Assembly (NCBI RefSeq): GCF_015910445.1
Contig: NZ_CP048882.1
Coordinates: forward strand, 5,577,501-5,641,500
DNA: 64,000 nt
DNA from: Streptomyces bathyalis
GTDB taxonomy: Bacteria; Actinomycetota; Actinomycetes; Streptomycetales; Streptomycetaceae
Direction: 5' to 3'
Below are positions 35,300-44,489 of the stretch, one piece after another; the first letter of the stretch is position 1; each line of letters begins with the position of its first letter. The position numbers and the translations under genes are program-made. Under the pieces are notes generated by a model. It did no database searches. It saw only the letters and a list, made by a program, of their open reading frames with translations, and was not told where the DNA came from.

Positions 35300-37225
35300 G
35301 TGGCGGGCAGGATCAACGACGAGGACGTGAAAGCGGTGCGGGGCGCGGTCCCGATCGACACCGTGGTCTCCGAGTATCTCCAGCTGCGCAACGCCGGCGG
35401 CGGCAATCTGAAGGGCCTGTGCCCCTTTCACGACGAGAAGTCGCCCTCGTTCCACGTGAGTCCGGCCAAGGGCCTCTTCCACTGCTTCGGCTGCCAGGAG
35501 GGCGGCGACACCCTCGACTTCGTCATGCGGGTCGACCACCTCTCCTTCTCCGAGGCCGTCGAGCGCCTGGCGGGCCAGGCCGGCATCACGCTGCGGTACG
35601 AGGAGGGCGGCTACGGCCGTGCCAGCCAGCAGGGCGAGCGCACCCGCCTCGTCGACGCGCACAAGGCGGCCGCCCAGTTCTACGCCGAGCAGCTTCAGGG
35701 CGCCGAGGCCGAGACGGGCCGCCGCTTCCTGACCGAGCGCGGCTTCGACCAGTCCGCCGCCGAGCACTTCGGTATCGGCTACGCCCCGGCGGGCTGGGAC
35801 CACCTCGTGCGGTTCCTGCGCGGCAAGGGCTTCTCCGACAAGGAGCTCACCGCCTCGGGGCTCGCGCAGGAGGCACGCAACGGGCGCCCCATCGACCGGT
35901 TCCGGGGCCGGCTGATGTGGCCCATCAGGGACATCACCGGAGACGTCGTCGGCTTCGGCGCCCGCAAGCTGCGTGACGACGACAACGGCCCCAAATACCT
36001 CAACACCCCCGAGACGGCGATCTACCACAAGTCACAGGTGCTCTACGGCATCGACCTCGCCAAGAAGGACATCGCCAAGGGCAACCGCGCCGTCGTCGTC
36101 GAGGGCTACACGGACGTCATGGCCTGCCACCTCGCCGGCGTCACCACGGCGATCGCCACCAGCGGCACGTCCTTCGGCGAGGGCCACATCAAGATCCTCC
36201 GCAGGCTCCTGATGGACAACTCCGGCTCGGAGGTCATCTTCACCTTCGACGGTGACGCGGCCGGGCAGAAGGCGGCGCTGCGTGCCTTCGAGGACGACCA
36301 GAAGTTCGCCGCCCGTACCTCCATCGCGATCACACCGCAGGGCATGGACCCCTGTGAGCTGCGGATCGCCGAGGGCGACGAGGCCGTGGCGAAGGTCGTC
36401 GAAGGCCGTTCCCCGCTCTTCGAGTTCGCGATCCGCTCGATCGTCGGGCAGCACAACCTCGATACGGCGGAGGGCCGTTCGGCCGCTCTGGAGCAGGCGG
36501 CGCCCGTCGTCGCGCAGATCAAGGACCCCTCGATCCAGCACGAGTACGCCGTGCGCCTCGCGGGGCTCCTCGGCATCCTGGACACGCAGTTCGTGGTGCG
36601 CCGCCTCGGCCAGCTCGCGCGGCGCCGCGCGGCAAACCCGTCCGCGCCGCGGGCGGGCACGCACGCGCCGGGCTCCACACCCGCGGGCGCCGGGTCGGGA
36701 AACGCGGCGCCGTCCGCAGCCGCACGCGGGGCCGGCCCCGCCCTGAACCTGCGCAGCCCCGCCCACCGCGTCGAGCGTGAGCTGCTCAAACTCGCCCTGC
36801 AGCGCCCTGAGTTGGTCGCCCCGGCTTTCGACGCCTACGAGACCGACGAGTTCACCGCACCGCCGTACGCGGCGGTGCGCGAGGCGGTCGAGGCGGCCGG
36901 CGGCGTCACCGGCGCCGACGACGAATTCGTCGCCAGGGTGCGTGCCGCCGCTCCCGACGACACCGTGCGCGCGCTGGTGCACGAACTGGTCGTCGAGCCG
37001 CTGCGCAGCGCCCGCGGCCGCGAACCGGACGAGATGTACGCGGGGATGCAGCTCGTCGCGGTGCGCCTCGCGGCCGTCAACGCCCGCATCGCCGACCTCG
37101 AAAGCAGCGCCCGGCGCCTGGAGGCCCAGCGCGACGACGAGCGCTCGGCGGCCGTGCGCCAGGAGATCTGGACGCTCACCCAGTACGGCCGCTCCCTCCA
37201 GGAACGGGGCGCCGCGGCCCTCTGA
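35300..37225 (+). CDS. dnaG: DNA primase
   Basis: Makes RNA primers at the replication fork, acting with DnaB helicase. The 641-residue protein has the CHC2 zinc finger (CPFHDEKSPSFHVSPAKG, then HCFGCQEGGD), the catalytic TOPRIM core (VVVEGYTDVMACHLAG; FTFDGDAAGQKAA) and a C-terminal helicase-interacting domain (about 500-641) after an Ala/Gly/Pro linker. The GTG start is fixed by the family N-terminus AGRINDEDVKAVR and by the TACAAT box just ahead. Its 3' end is partly duplicated 31 bases downstream. Confidence 0.96.
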   Translation: MAGRINDEDVKAVRGAVPIDTVVSEYLQLRNAGGGNLKGLCPFHDEKSPSFHVSPAKGLFHCFGCQEGGDTLDFVMRVDHLSFSEAVERLAGQAGITLRYEEGGYGRASQQGERTRLVDAHKAAAQFYAEQLQGAEAETGRRFLTERGFDQSAAEHFGIGYAPAGWDHLVRFLRGKGFSDKELTASGLAQEARNGRPIDRFRGRLMWPIRDITGDVVGFGARKLRDDDNGPKYLNTPETAIYHKSQVLYGIDLAKKDIAKGNRAVVVEGYTDVMACHLAGVTTAIATSGTSFGEGHIKILRRLLMDNSGSEVIFTFDGDAAGQKAALRAFEDDQKFAARTSIAITPQGMDPCELRIAEGDEAVAKVVEGRSPLFEFAIRSIVGQHNLDTAEGRSAALEQAAPVVAQIKDPSIQHEYAVRLAGLLGILDTQFVVRRLGQLARRRAANPSAPRAGTHAPGSTPAGAGSGNAAPSAAARGAGPALNLRSPAHRVERELLKLALQRPELVAPAFDAYETDEFTAPPYAAVREAVEAAGGVTGADDEFVARVRAAAPDDTVRALVHELVVEPLRSARGREPDEMYAGMQLVAVRLAAVNARIADLESSARRLEAQRDDERSAAVRQEIWTLTQYGRSLQERGAAAL

Positions 37226-37262
37226 CGCCGTAGGGCATCCCGCGGCGGCCCTCTGACGGCGT
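37214..37262. repeat. Short direct repeat duplicating the dnaG 3' end
   Basis: GCGGCCCTCTGACGCCGT (37214-37231), which spans the dnaG stop codon, recurs as GCGGCCCTCTGACGGCGT at 37245-37262, 17 of 18 bases the same. The second copy marks the point where the acetyltransferase relic loses similarity to its family. Confidence 0.75.
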
Positions 37263-37599
37263 CGGCCCCGAAGGTGACCACCTCGATGCTGCCCGGACCT
37301 CGCACGAACCGGCGCATTGCCTCCGTCATCAGCGCACGGCCGGTGCCCGTGCCACGTTCGTTCGCCAAGACGACGAGACGGCGGACGTGGTGAACGGGGG
37401 CCTCTGCAGAGGACAGCGGGCCTCCGAGAGCATCCGGGTCCGAGGAGACTGCGACGAGCGCCGTGGACCGGCCAATGTGCTTGTTCACGGCGATGTGGAA
37501 TCCGGGATTCCCGACCATCGGGCCGAACCAGTGCTCCTCCTGGGCCGCCAGGCCGAAAAAGCCGGCGAAGTCCTGCTCCCGCGCGAGTCCGACGATCAC
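37263..37599 (-). pseudogene. Truncated GNAT acetyltransferase
   Basis: From a GTG at 37599 the minus strand encodes a recognisable N-acetyltransferase beginning: LAREQDFAGFFGLAAQEEHW, then ALVAVSSD, and motif A as NERGTGTGRALMTEAMRRF, then IEVVTFGAD. After that the family's last strand and helix (about 50 residues, normally reaching a phenylalanine-rich LGF segment) are missing, and the frame runs into the antisense of dnaG. The break coincides with the duplicated dnaG 3' end. The start overlaps the stop of an upstream fragment (GTGA). I judge it a relic left by a deletion; the open frame continues antisense to dnaG for about 430 bases, but without similarity. Confidence 0.72.
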
Positions 37600-37690
37600 G
37601 CGAGCAGTCCGGCGTACCGGGCGATCGTTTCTGATGCGGCGTCGGCACCAGAGAACTCGTCCGCACGCAGGCCGTCATCAACCGCAAACA
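37596..37690 (-). pseudogene. C-terminal fragment of an unidentified gene
   Basis: The frame ending at 37596 has a credible coding tail (EVFAVDDGLRADEF, ASETIARYAGLLA) coupled by GTGA to the acetyltransferase relic, but upstream of about 37690 it turns into Pro/Arg-rich sequence overlapping the hrdA leader. It looks like the remaining 3' end of a gene lost upstream. The family is not recognised. Confidence 0.5.
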
Positions 37691-37783
37691 CCTCGGTCTC
37701 TCCCGGTCCGGCCGGGACGCCTGTGCGCTGCGGGTCTGGCCGGAAAAGGCCGGCCGGCCGTAGTGGTACGTATGCGACAAGTG

Positions 37784-37807
37784 GCGCCCATCTCAAAAAC
37801 TGGGCGC
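37784..37807. repeat. Inverted repeat in the hrdA upstream region
   Basis: GCGCCCA (37784-37790) and TGGGCGC (37801-37807) flank a 10-base A-rich spacer, 163 bases before the hrdA start. It could be an operator or a small terminator. The hrdA leader (37691-37969) holds no other gene. Confidence 0.5.
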
Positions 37808-37969
37808 ACGACCCTCGTGGCCGGAGTGTGTCGTACCCCACACTGGTGGGCGGTGCTTGAGTCCTCGGAGCGGGGCGTGCCGGCCGCACTTGCCGGAGAG
37901 CCCCCGCGGCTCCGAACAGCATGTACGCCGCCCCCCGAACCGGCAGCGAGCACACTGGAGGTCGCCCCC

Positions 37970-39112
37970 GTGCAGACCCGGACCCTGACCAGCGCGGCTC
38001 CTCCGGCCGCCCCGACGGTTCCAACCCTGGCCGCCGCGCCCGCTCCTGCGGCGCCGCCCGTCCGGCCTCCGTCCGCACGCCCCCCGGCGGCCCCGCCCGC
38101 CGGCACGCAAGTCGCTCCCGACCCGCCGGTCCCGCCGTCGACGGAGCCGGAGACCGACATCCCCGTCAGGCAGGAGAAGCGGGAGGCCGCCGGAAGCGGT
38201 GCCTCCGCCGACCTGTTCCGGCAGTATCTGCGCGAGATCGGCCGCATCCCGCTGCTGTCCGCCGCCGACGAGGTCGAACTCGCCCGCCGCGTCGAGGCGG
38301 GTCTCTTCGCCGAGCAGAAGCTCGCCGAACCGGCCACCCACCCCGACGGACGTCTCGCGCACGAGCTCGACCAGCTCGTCGTGATGGGCAGGATCGCCAA
38401 GCGGCGCCTCATCGAGGCGAACCTCCGCCTCGTCGTCTCCGTGGCGAAGCGGTACGTCGGCCGCGGGCTGACGATGCTCGACCTGGTGCAGGAGGGGAAC
38501 CTGGGGCTGATCAGGGCGGTCGAGAAGTTCGACTACGCCCGCGGCTACAAGTTCTCGACGTACGCGACGTGGTGGATCCGGCAGGCGATGTCCCGCGCGC
38601 TGGCCGACCAGGCCCGCACGATCCGCGTGCCCGTGCACGTCGTCGAGCTGATCAACCGCGTCATACGCGTCCAGCGCCGGCTGCTCCAGGAGCGGGGCGA
38701 GGAGCCGACGCCGGACGAGGTCGCCGCGCAGCTGGACCTCACCGGAGAGCGCGTCACCGAAGTGCTGCGGCTCGCACAGGAACCGGTGTCGCTGCACGCG
38801 CCCGTCGGCGAGGAGGAGGACGTCAACCTCGGTGACCTCATCGAGGACGGCGACGCCCCGTCACCCGTGGAGTCCGCCGCCTTCCTCCTGCTCCGCGAGC
38901 ATCTCGAGGCGGTGCTCTCGACGCTCGGCGAACGTGAACGCAAGGTCGTGCAGCTGCGCTACGGGCTGGACGACGGGCGGCCGCGCACCCTGGAGGAGAT
39001 CGGCACCCTCTTCGGCGTCACCAGGGAACGCATCCGCCAGATCGAGTCCAAGACCCTCGCCAAGCTCCGCGACCACGCCTTCGCGGACCAGTTGCGCGGC
39101 TACCTGGACTGA
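37970..39112 (+). CDS. hrdA: RNA polymerase principal-like sigma factor, HrdA type
   Basis: A group 2 sigma-70 factor of about 380 residues. After a Pro/Ala-rich leader (1-75) come region 1.2 (LFRQYLREIGRIPLL), region 2 (RLIEANLRLVVSVAKRYVGRGLTMLDLVQEG and YKFSTYATWWIRQA), region 3 (RVPVHVVELINRVIRVQRRLL in part) and region 4 (LRYGLDDGRPRTLEEIG, VTRERIRQIESKTLAKL). The long Lys/Ala-rich N-terminal region of the essential HrdB is absent. Position beside dnaG matches hrdA of Streptomyces coelicolor. The GTG at 37970 has a GGAGG site 8 bases upstream. Such factors are usually dispensable. Confidence 0.88.
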   Translation: MQTRTLTSAAPPAAPTVPTLAAAPAPAAPPVRPPSARPPAAPPAGTQVAPDPPVPPSTEPETDIPVRQEKREAAGSGASADLFRQYLREIGRIPLLSAADEVELARRVEAGLFAEQKLAEPATHPDGRLAHELDQLVVMGRIAKRRLIEANLRLVVSVAKRYVGRGLTMLDLVQEGNLGLIRAVEKFDYARGYKFSTYATWWIRQAMSRALADQARTIRVPVHVVELINRVIRVQRRLLQERGEEPTPDEVAAQLDLTGERVTEVLRLAQEPVSLHAPVGEEEDVNLGDLIEDGDAPSPVESAAFLLLREHLEAVLSTLGERERKVVQLRYGLDDGRPRTLEEIGTLFGVTRERIRQIESKTLAKLRDHAFADQLRGYLD

Positions 39113-39144
39113 CCGCTCGACTCGGCAGGGCTTGTGAGGGGACT

Positions 39145-41070
39145 TCAGTCGACCTCCGCGACGGCGGCGGCGAACTGCGAGCGGTACAGGCGGGCGTAGG
39201 CACCGTCCGCCGCCAGCAGCTCGCTGTGCGAGCCCTGTTCCACGATCGACCCGTTCTCCATCACGAGGATCACGTCGGCGTCCCGGATGGTGGAGAGGCG
39301 GTGAGCGATGACGAAGCTCGTACGGCCGTGCGCCAGCCGCGCCATGGCCTGCTGTATGAGCACCTCCGTGCGGGTGTCGACGGAACTGGTCGCCTCGTCC
39401 AGTACGAGGATGACCGGGTCGGAGAGGAAGGCGCGGGCGATGGTGATCAACTGCTTCTCACCGGCGCTGACGCCCGTGCCGTCCTCGTCGAGGACCGTGT
39501 CGTAGCCGTCGGGCAGGGTGCGGATGAAGCGGTCGGCGTGTGCCGCGCGCGCCGCCGCCTCGACCTGTGCGCGGTCGGCGCTCTGCGCGCCGTAGCTGAT
39601 GTTCTCCGCGATGGTGCCGCCGAAGAGCCAGGTGTCCTGGAGCACCATCCCGATGCCGGCGCGCAGATCCTCGCGGTTCATTCCGGCCGTGTCCGTGCCG
39701 TCCAGCAGGATCCGTCCGCCACGCGTCTCGTAGAAGCGCAGCAGCAGATTCACCAGCGTGGTCTTTCCCGCGCCCGTCGGTCCGACGATGGCGACCGTGC
39801 TGCCCGGCTCGACGGTCAGCGACAGATCCTCGATGAGCGGGCGGTCCGCGTCGTAACGGAAGGAGACCCGGTCCAGTTCGACACGGCCGCGCACCTTCTC
39901 GGGGCGGGCCGGGTGAGCCGGCTCGGGCGTCTGCTCGTCCGCGTCGAGGATCTCGAAGACGCGCTCGGCCGACGCGACCCCGGACTGCACCATGTTCGCC
40001 ATCGAGGCGATCTGGTTGAGCGGCTGCGTGAACTGCCGTGAGTACTGCACGAACGCCTGCACGTCGCCGATCGACAGCGCACCCGAGGCGACCCGCAGAC
40101 CGCCGGCGACGGCCACCAGCACGTAGTTGAGGTTCGCGACGAACATCATCGCCGGCTGCATGATGCCGCTGACGAACTGCGCCTTGTAACTCGCGTTGTA
40201 CAGCGCCTCGTTGTGCTCGCGGAAGGCCGCTGCCGACTCCTCCTGCCGCCCGAAGACCTTCACCAGCGAGTGCCCGGTGTACATCTCCTCGACGTGGGCG
40301 TTGAGCTTGCCCGTCTCCGACCACTGCCGAATGAACTGCGGCTGCGCGCGCTTGCCCAGCCGCGTCGCCACCAGCAGAGACATCGGCACCGTCACCAGCG
40401 CGACGAGCGCCAGCAGCGGCGAGATCCAGAACATCATCACCAGCACACCCGCCACGGTGAGCACGGAGTTGACGATCTGTCCCAGCGTCTGCTGAAGGGT
40501 CTGGCCGATGTTGTCGATGTCGTTGGTCACGCGGCTGAGGACCTCACCGCGCGTCTGCTTGTCGAAGTAGGACAGCGGCAGCCGCGAGAGCTTCGCCTCG
40601 ACCTGCTCCCGCAGCCGGAAGACCGTCTGGTTGATCGCCCGCACGGACAGGCGCCCGCTGACGAACATCATCAGCCCCGCCGCCGCGTAGATCGCAAGCA
40701 CCAGAAGCAGCACGTTGCCCAGCGCACCGAAGTCGATGCCCTGGCCCGGCGTGAAGTCGGTGCCCGAGAGCATGTCGGCGACTCGGGAGTCCCCCTCGCT
40801 GCGCATGCCGTCGAGGACCTGCTCGCGGCTCGCGCCCTCGGGCAGCCGCTTCCCGATGAAGCCCGCGAAGATCAGGTCGGTGGCGTCCCCGAGGATCTTC
40901 GGGCCGAGCACGCTGAAGCCCACACCGATCAGCCCGAAGGCCACCATGCCGGTGAGCGTGGCCCGTTCGGGCCGGAACTGCCCGAGAAGGCGTTTCGCCG
41001 AACCGCGGAAGTCCGTGGAGCGACGGGGCGGTGCGCCGCCGCCGAGCATCCGTGCGCCGGGGCCACTCAC
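39145..41070 (-). CDS. ABC exporter, permease-ATPase half-transporter (second subunit)
   Basis: A 641-residue half-transporter with six membrane helices (about 45-345) and a C-terminal nucleotide-binding domain. Walker A is VGPTGAGKTTLV; the signature is the non-standard VSAGEKQLITIARA instead of LSGGQ; Walker B with catalytic Glu is ILVLDEATSSVD; the H-loop is VIAHRLSTIRDAD. An odd signature in one partner and a missing catalytic Glu in the other is the hallmark of asymmetric heterodimeric exporters such as BmrCD and TM287/288. The GTG start overlaps the upstream partner's stop (GTGA) and has an AGGAGG site; an ATG seven codons in is the alternative. Substrate unknown; drugs or lipids are usual. 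Confidence 0.92.
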   Translation of the reverse strand: MSGPGARMLGGGAPPRRSTDFRGSAKRLLGQFRPERATLTGMVAFGLIGVGFSVLGPKILGDATDLIFAGFIGKRLPEGASREQVLDGMRSEGDSRVADMLSGTDFTPGQGIDFGALGNVLLLVLAIYAAAGLMMFVSGRLSVRAINQTVFRLREQVEAKLSRLPLSYFDKQTRGEVLSRVTNDIDNIGQTLQQTLGQIVNSVLTVAGVLVMMFWISPLLALVALVTVPMSLLVATRLGKRAQPQFIRQWSETGKLNAHVEEMYTGHSLVKVFGRQEESAAAFREHNEALYNASYKAQFVSGIMQPAMMFVANLNYVLVAVAGGLRVASGALSIGDVQAFVQYSRQFTQPLNQIASMANMVQSGVASAERVFEILDADEQTPEPAHPARPEKVRGRVELDRVSFRYDADRPLIEDLSLTVEPGSTVAIVGPTGAGKTTLVNLLLRFYETRGGRILLDGTDTAGMNREDLRAGIGMVLQDTWLFGGTIAENISYGAQSADRAQVEAAARAAHADRFIRTLPDGYDTVLDEDGTGVSAGEKQLITIARAFLSDPVILVLDEATSSVDTRTEVLIQQAMARLAHGRTSFVIAHRLSTIRDADVILVMENGSIVEQGSHSELLAADGAYARLYRSQFAAAVAEVD

Positions 41071-42800
41071 GCTGCCTCCTGCTCGGTGAGCTGGGAGAGG
41101 ACGATCTCCCGGTACGTCTCGTTGCCCTCCATCAGTTCGTGGTGCCGGCCGGTGCCGGCGACGCGGCCCTCGTCCAGCACGACGATCCGGTCCGCGTCGC
41201 GGATCGTGGAGACCCGCTGGGCGACTATGAGGACCGTCGCGTCCGCCGTGCGGTGGGCGAGGGCGGCACGCAGCGCGGCATCGGTCGCGTAGTCGAGAGC
41301 GGAGAAGGAGTCGTCGAAGAGGTAGACCTCCGGTCGGTGCACCAACACCCGTGCGATCGCGAGGCGTTGACGCTGGCCGCCCGAGACGTTGTTGCCCCCC
41401 TGCCCGATCGATGCGTCGAGCCCGCCGTCCATGGCGGCGACGAACTCGCGCGCCTGCGCGGTCTCCAGCGCGTCCCACAGTTCCTCGTCGGTCGCGTCGG
41501 GGCGCCCGTAGCGCAGGTTCGACGCGACCGTCCCCGAGAACAGGTACGGATGCTGCGGCACCAGGCCGACCGTGCGTGCCAGCAGCTGCGGATCGAGCGT
41601 CCGCACGTCCTCGCCCCCGACGAGCACGGAGCCCTCGGTGACGTCGAACAGCCGCGGCAGCAGGCCCAGAAGCGTCGACTTGCCGCTGCCGGTGGAACCG
41701 ATCACCGCCGTCGTCTCGCCCGGGCGGGCCATCAGATCGACACCCTGCAGGACCGGCGCCTCGGCCCCGGGATAGCGGAACCCCGCGCCCCGCAGCTGCA
41801 GCACGCCGTGGCGGCGCAGTTCCCGCACGGGCGCGTCGGGCGGCACCACGCTCGAAGAGGTGTCGAGCACCTCCGTGATGCGGTCCGCGCACACCTCCGC
41901 ACGCGGAACCATCATGAACATGAAGGTGGCCATCATCACGGACATCACGATCTGCATCAGGTACGACAGGAACGCCGTGAGCGCGCCGATCTGCATCCCG
42001 CCGCTGTCGACACGGTGCGCGCCGAACCAGACGACGGCGACGCTGGAGACGTTCACGACGGTCATGACGGTCGGGAACATCAGCGCCATCAGCCGTCCGG
42101 CGCGCAACTGCACATCGGTCAGCCCGCTGTTGTGCTCGTGGAAGCGCCGCCGCTCGTATTCGTCCTTGACGAAGGCCCGGATGACGCGGATGCCGCCGAT
42201 CTGCTCACGCAGCACCCTGTTCACGCCGTCGAGCCGCTCCTGCATGGTGCGGAAGAGCGGACGCATCCGCCGCACGATCAGGCCCACCAGCACGGCCAGC
42301 ACGGGTACGACGCCCACCAGCACCGAGGAGAGCGGCACGTCCTGGTCCAGTGCCATGACGATGCCGCCGACGCACATGATCGGCGCCGAGACCATCAGCG
42401 TGAAGGTCAGCAGCACCAGCATCTGCACCTGCTGGACGTCGTTGGTGGTGCGGGTGATCAGGGACGGGGCGCCGAAGTGACCCAGCTCGCGTGAGGAGAA
42501 CGTCTGCACGCGGTCGAAGACCCTCGCCCTGATGTCCCTGCCGGCCGCGGCGGCGGTGCGTGCCGCGAGGAGCACGGCACCGATGTTGCAGACGACCTGC
42601 GCGAAGGAGACGCCGAGCATGACGGAGCCGTAGCTGAGGATGTTGCCGGTGTCACCGATGACGACACCGTTGTCGATGATGTCGGCGTTGAGCGTGGGGA
42701 GATAGAGCGTGGCGGACGTCTGCAGCAGCTGAAGCAGCACCAGTACGGCCGCCGGGCGCCGGTACGGGCGCAGATGCTCACGGAGCAGGCGTATCAGCAC
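41067..42800 (-). CDS. ABC exporter, permease-ATPase half-transporter (first subunit)
   Basis: A 577-residue half-transporter, first of the pair. Six membrane helices occupy about 15-300 (LLQLLQTSATLYLPTLNADI; MIVSAPI-type segments). The ATPase has Walker A IGSTGSGKSTLLG, a canonical signature NVSGGQRQRLAIARV, and Walker B VYLFDDSFSALD in which Asp replaces the catalytic Glu, as in the degenerate subunit of heterodimeric exporters. The GTG at 42800 follows a GGGGGA site. The gap up to the FGGY kinase gene (42801-42972) has no gene. Confidence 0.91.
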   Translation of the reverse strand: MLIRLLREHLRPYRRPAAVLVLLQLLQTSATLYLPTLNADIIDNGVVIGDTGNILSYGSVMLGVSFAQVVCNIGAVLLAARTAAAAGRDIRARVFDRVQTFSSRELGHFGAPSLITRTTNDVQQVQMLVLLTFTLMVSAPIMCVGGIVMALDQDVPLSSVLVGVVPVLAVLVGLIVRRMRPLFRTMQERLDGVNRVLREQIGGIRVIRAFVKDEYERRRFHEHNSGLTDVQLRAGRLMALMFPTVMTVVNVSSVAVVWFGAHRVDSGGMQIGALTAFLSYLMQIVMSVMMATFMFMMVPRAEVCADRITEVLDTSSSVVPPDAPVRELRRHGVLQLRGAGFRYPGAEAPVLQGVDLMARPGETTAVIGSTGSGKSTLLGLLPRLFDVTEGSVLVGGEDVRTLDPQLLARTVGLVPQHPYLFSGTVASNLRYGRPDATDEELWDALETAQAREFVAAMDGGLDASIGQGGNNVSGGQRQRLAIARVLVHRPEVYLFDDSFSALDYATDAALRAALAHRTADATVLIVAQRVSTIRDADRIVVLDEGRVAGTGRHHELMEGNETYREIVLSQLTEQEAA

Positions 42801-42972
42801 AAGGGTCCCCCGTACGGAAAAGAAAGCCGAAGCAGAGCGAAAGCGGCGATCGACACTACTCGTGGTGGGAGTGGCGTGTACTCCTATTTTCGAAGCGCCG
42901 CCCGGCGGGCGCCCCCAACTCCTGGCAAAGACCGTGATGATCGCTGCCGGCTGAATCCGCTCTCCGCGCCGG

Positions 42973-44379
42973 TCAGGCGTCGAAGGCGCCGGGGTGAGTC
43001 TCCTCGCGTACCGCCATGTACTGCTGCCGGACCGCCTGCCCGGCGGCCAGGTCCTCGCCCGGGTCGAACACCTCGCACTCCGGGGCGGGCCACTGCGGCG
43101 GTTGCGCACCGCCTCTGAGGGCCCAGGCCGCCTGCCGTGCGGCGCCGATCGCGGTGTAGTCGGCCGGCCGGGGCACCACGACCTGCGTGCCGAAGAGAGC
43201 CGGTGCGGCCATGTACACGGCCGGAAGGCCCGCGGCCGGTCCCAGCAGGAAGAGTCTTCGTACCTGAACGCCTCTGTTGCGCAGCACGTCCAGCGCGTCG
43301 GCGAGTCCGCATAGCATGCCCTCGACGGCTGCCCGCGCCAGATGCTCCGGCCGCATGCTCTCCAGACGCAGCCCGTGCAGCGATCCGGCGGTGTGCGGCA
43401 GATGCGGGGTGTGCTCGCCCGCCAGATACGGCAGCAGAACGAGCCCGTACGCACCGGGGCTCGATCTCTGTGCCAGGTCCGAGACCCCCTTGATGTCCGT
43501 GCCGAGAAGCTCGGCGGCGCCGCGCAGCACACGCGTCGCGTTGAGGGTGCGCACCGCGGGCATGTGCAGGCCCGTGCCGTCCGCGTACGACGTGATGATG
43601 CCGGTCGGATCGCTCAGCGCCTCGTGGTGCACGGCGCACACCGAGCCGGATGCGCCGAGGGAGAGCACCGCGTCCCCCATGCCCAGTCCCAGTCCGAGCG
43701 CCGCGGCCATCGTGTCGCCCGTGCCCGCGGAGATCAGCAGGCCCTCCGGGGTGCGCCCGGCGGGCTCGGCGGGACCGATGACCTCGGGCAGCGCGATCCG
43801 GTGTCCCAGGGCGAGTTCGACGAGGTCGGGCCGGTAGTTCTCCAGCGCCGCGGACCAGTACCCGGTGGCCGACGCCTCCCCGCGGTCGGTCGTGCGCCGC
43901 GACGGCCGGTCCATCAGCTGCCACACGAGCCAGTCGTGGGGCTGGAGCACCTCGGCGACCCTGGCCGCGTTCTGCGGCTCGTTGCGTGCGAGCCAGCGCA
44001 GCTTGGAGACGGGGTGGCCGGCCTCCGGCACGGAGCCGACGGCCTCCGCCCACGCGTGGCGGCCGCCCAGCGCGTCGACGAGGTCCGCGGCCGCGGGCTG
44101 CATCCGTCTGTCGTTGCCGAGCAGGGCCGCCCGCACCGGATTGCCGCCGGAGTCGAGGGCTATCAGCCCCTGCTGCTGACCGGCCACTCCGATGGCCTCG
44201 ACCTCGGAGAACTGCCCCGAGCTGGCGGCGCGGCCCATGGACAGCAGCCACGACTGGGGATCGTCGCGATCCGCGGGATGCTCGGCGTAGCCGTGCTTCA
44301 CCACGGCTCCGGAATCCACGTCGCAGACGATGATGCGAGTGAACTCGGCGGAACTCTCCAGACCGGCGACTATCCCCAT
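42973..44379 (-). CDS. FGGY-family carbohydrate kinase, divergent xylulokinase-like
   Basis: A 468-residue protein with both FGGY half-domains. The middle region SAGTGDTMAAALGLGLGMGD (catalytic Asp in GTGD) and LSLGASGSVCAVH are conserved, as is LPYLAGEHTPHLPHTAGS. Several positions conserved in xylulokinases differ: the N-terminal phosphate loop has LESSAEFTR where the family has a D-S-S-T type motif, GGQQHG reads AGQQQG, and LLWNDVR reads LLGNDRR. It may act on another sugar or be a weak kinase. No xylose isomerase is next to it. The ATG at 44379 begins the fold; it is divergent from the aminotransferase gene. Confidence 0.78.
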   Translation of the reverse strand: MGIVAGLESSAEFTRIIVCDVDSGAVVKHGYAEHPADRDDPQSWLLSMGRAASSGQFSEVEAIGVAGQQQGLIALDSGGNPVRAALLGNDRRMQPAAADLVDALGGRHAWAEAVGSVPEAGHPVSKLRWLARNEPQNAARVAEVLQPHDWLVWQLMDRPSRRTTDRGEASATGYWSAALENYRPDLVELALGHRIALPEVIGPAEPAGRTPEGLLISAGTGDTMAAALGLGLGMGDAVLSLGASGSVCAVHHEALSDPTGIITSYADGTGLHMPAVRTLNATRVLRGAAELLGTDIKGVSDLAQRSSPGAYGLVLLPYLAGEHTPHLPHTAGSLHGLRLESMRPEHLARAAVEGMLCGLADALDVLRNRGVQVRRLFLLGPAAGLPAVYMAAPALFGTQVVVPRPADYTAIGAARQAAWALRGGAQPPQWPAPECEVFDPGEDLAAGQAVRQQYMAVREETHPGAFDA

Positions 44380-44489
44380 GCCGGAATGATGCCCTACGTG
44401 CCGCGGCACCCGGCTGCCACCCTCGGCCCCGCGGCCCCTGGCCGGACGCGGTCTGCTCACGGGAGCGGATGCGCCCTAGCGTGGTGGGG

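Noticed and set aside
36835..37262. Continuation of the GNAT frame antisense to dnaG as a longer, fused gene
   Set aside because: Similarity to acetyltransferases stops at the dnaG repeat; the rest is a shadow of dnaG.
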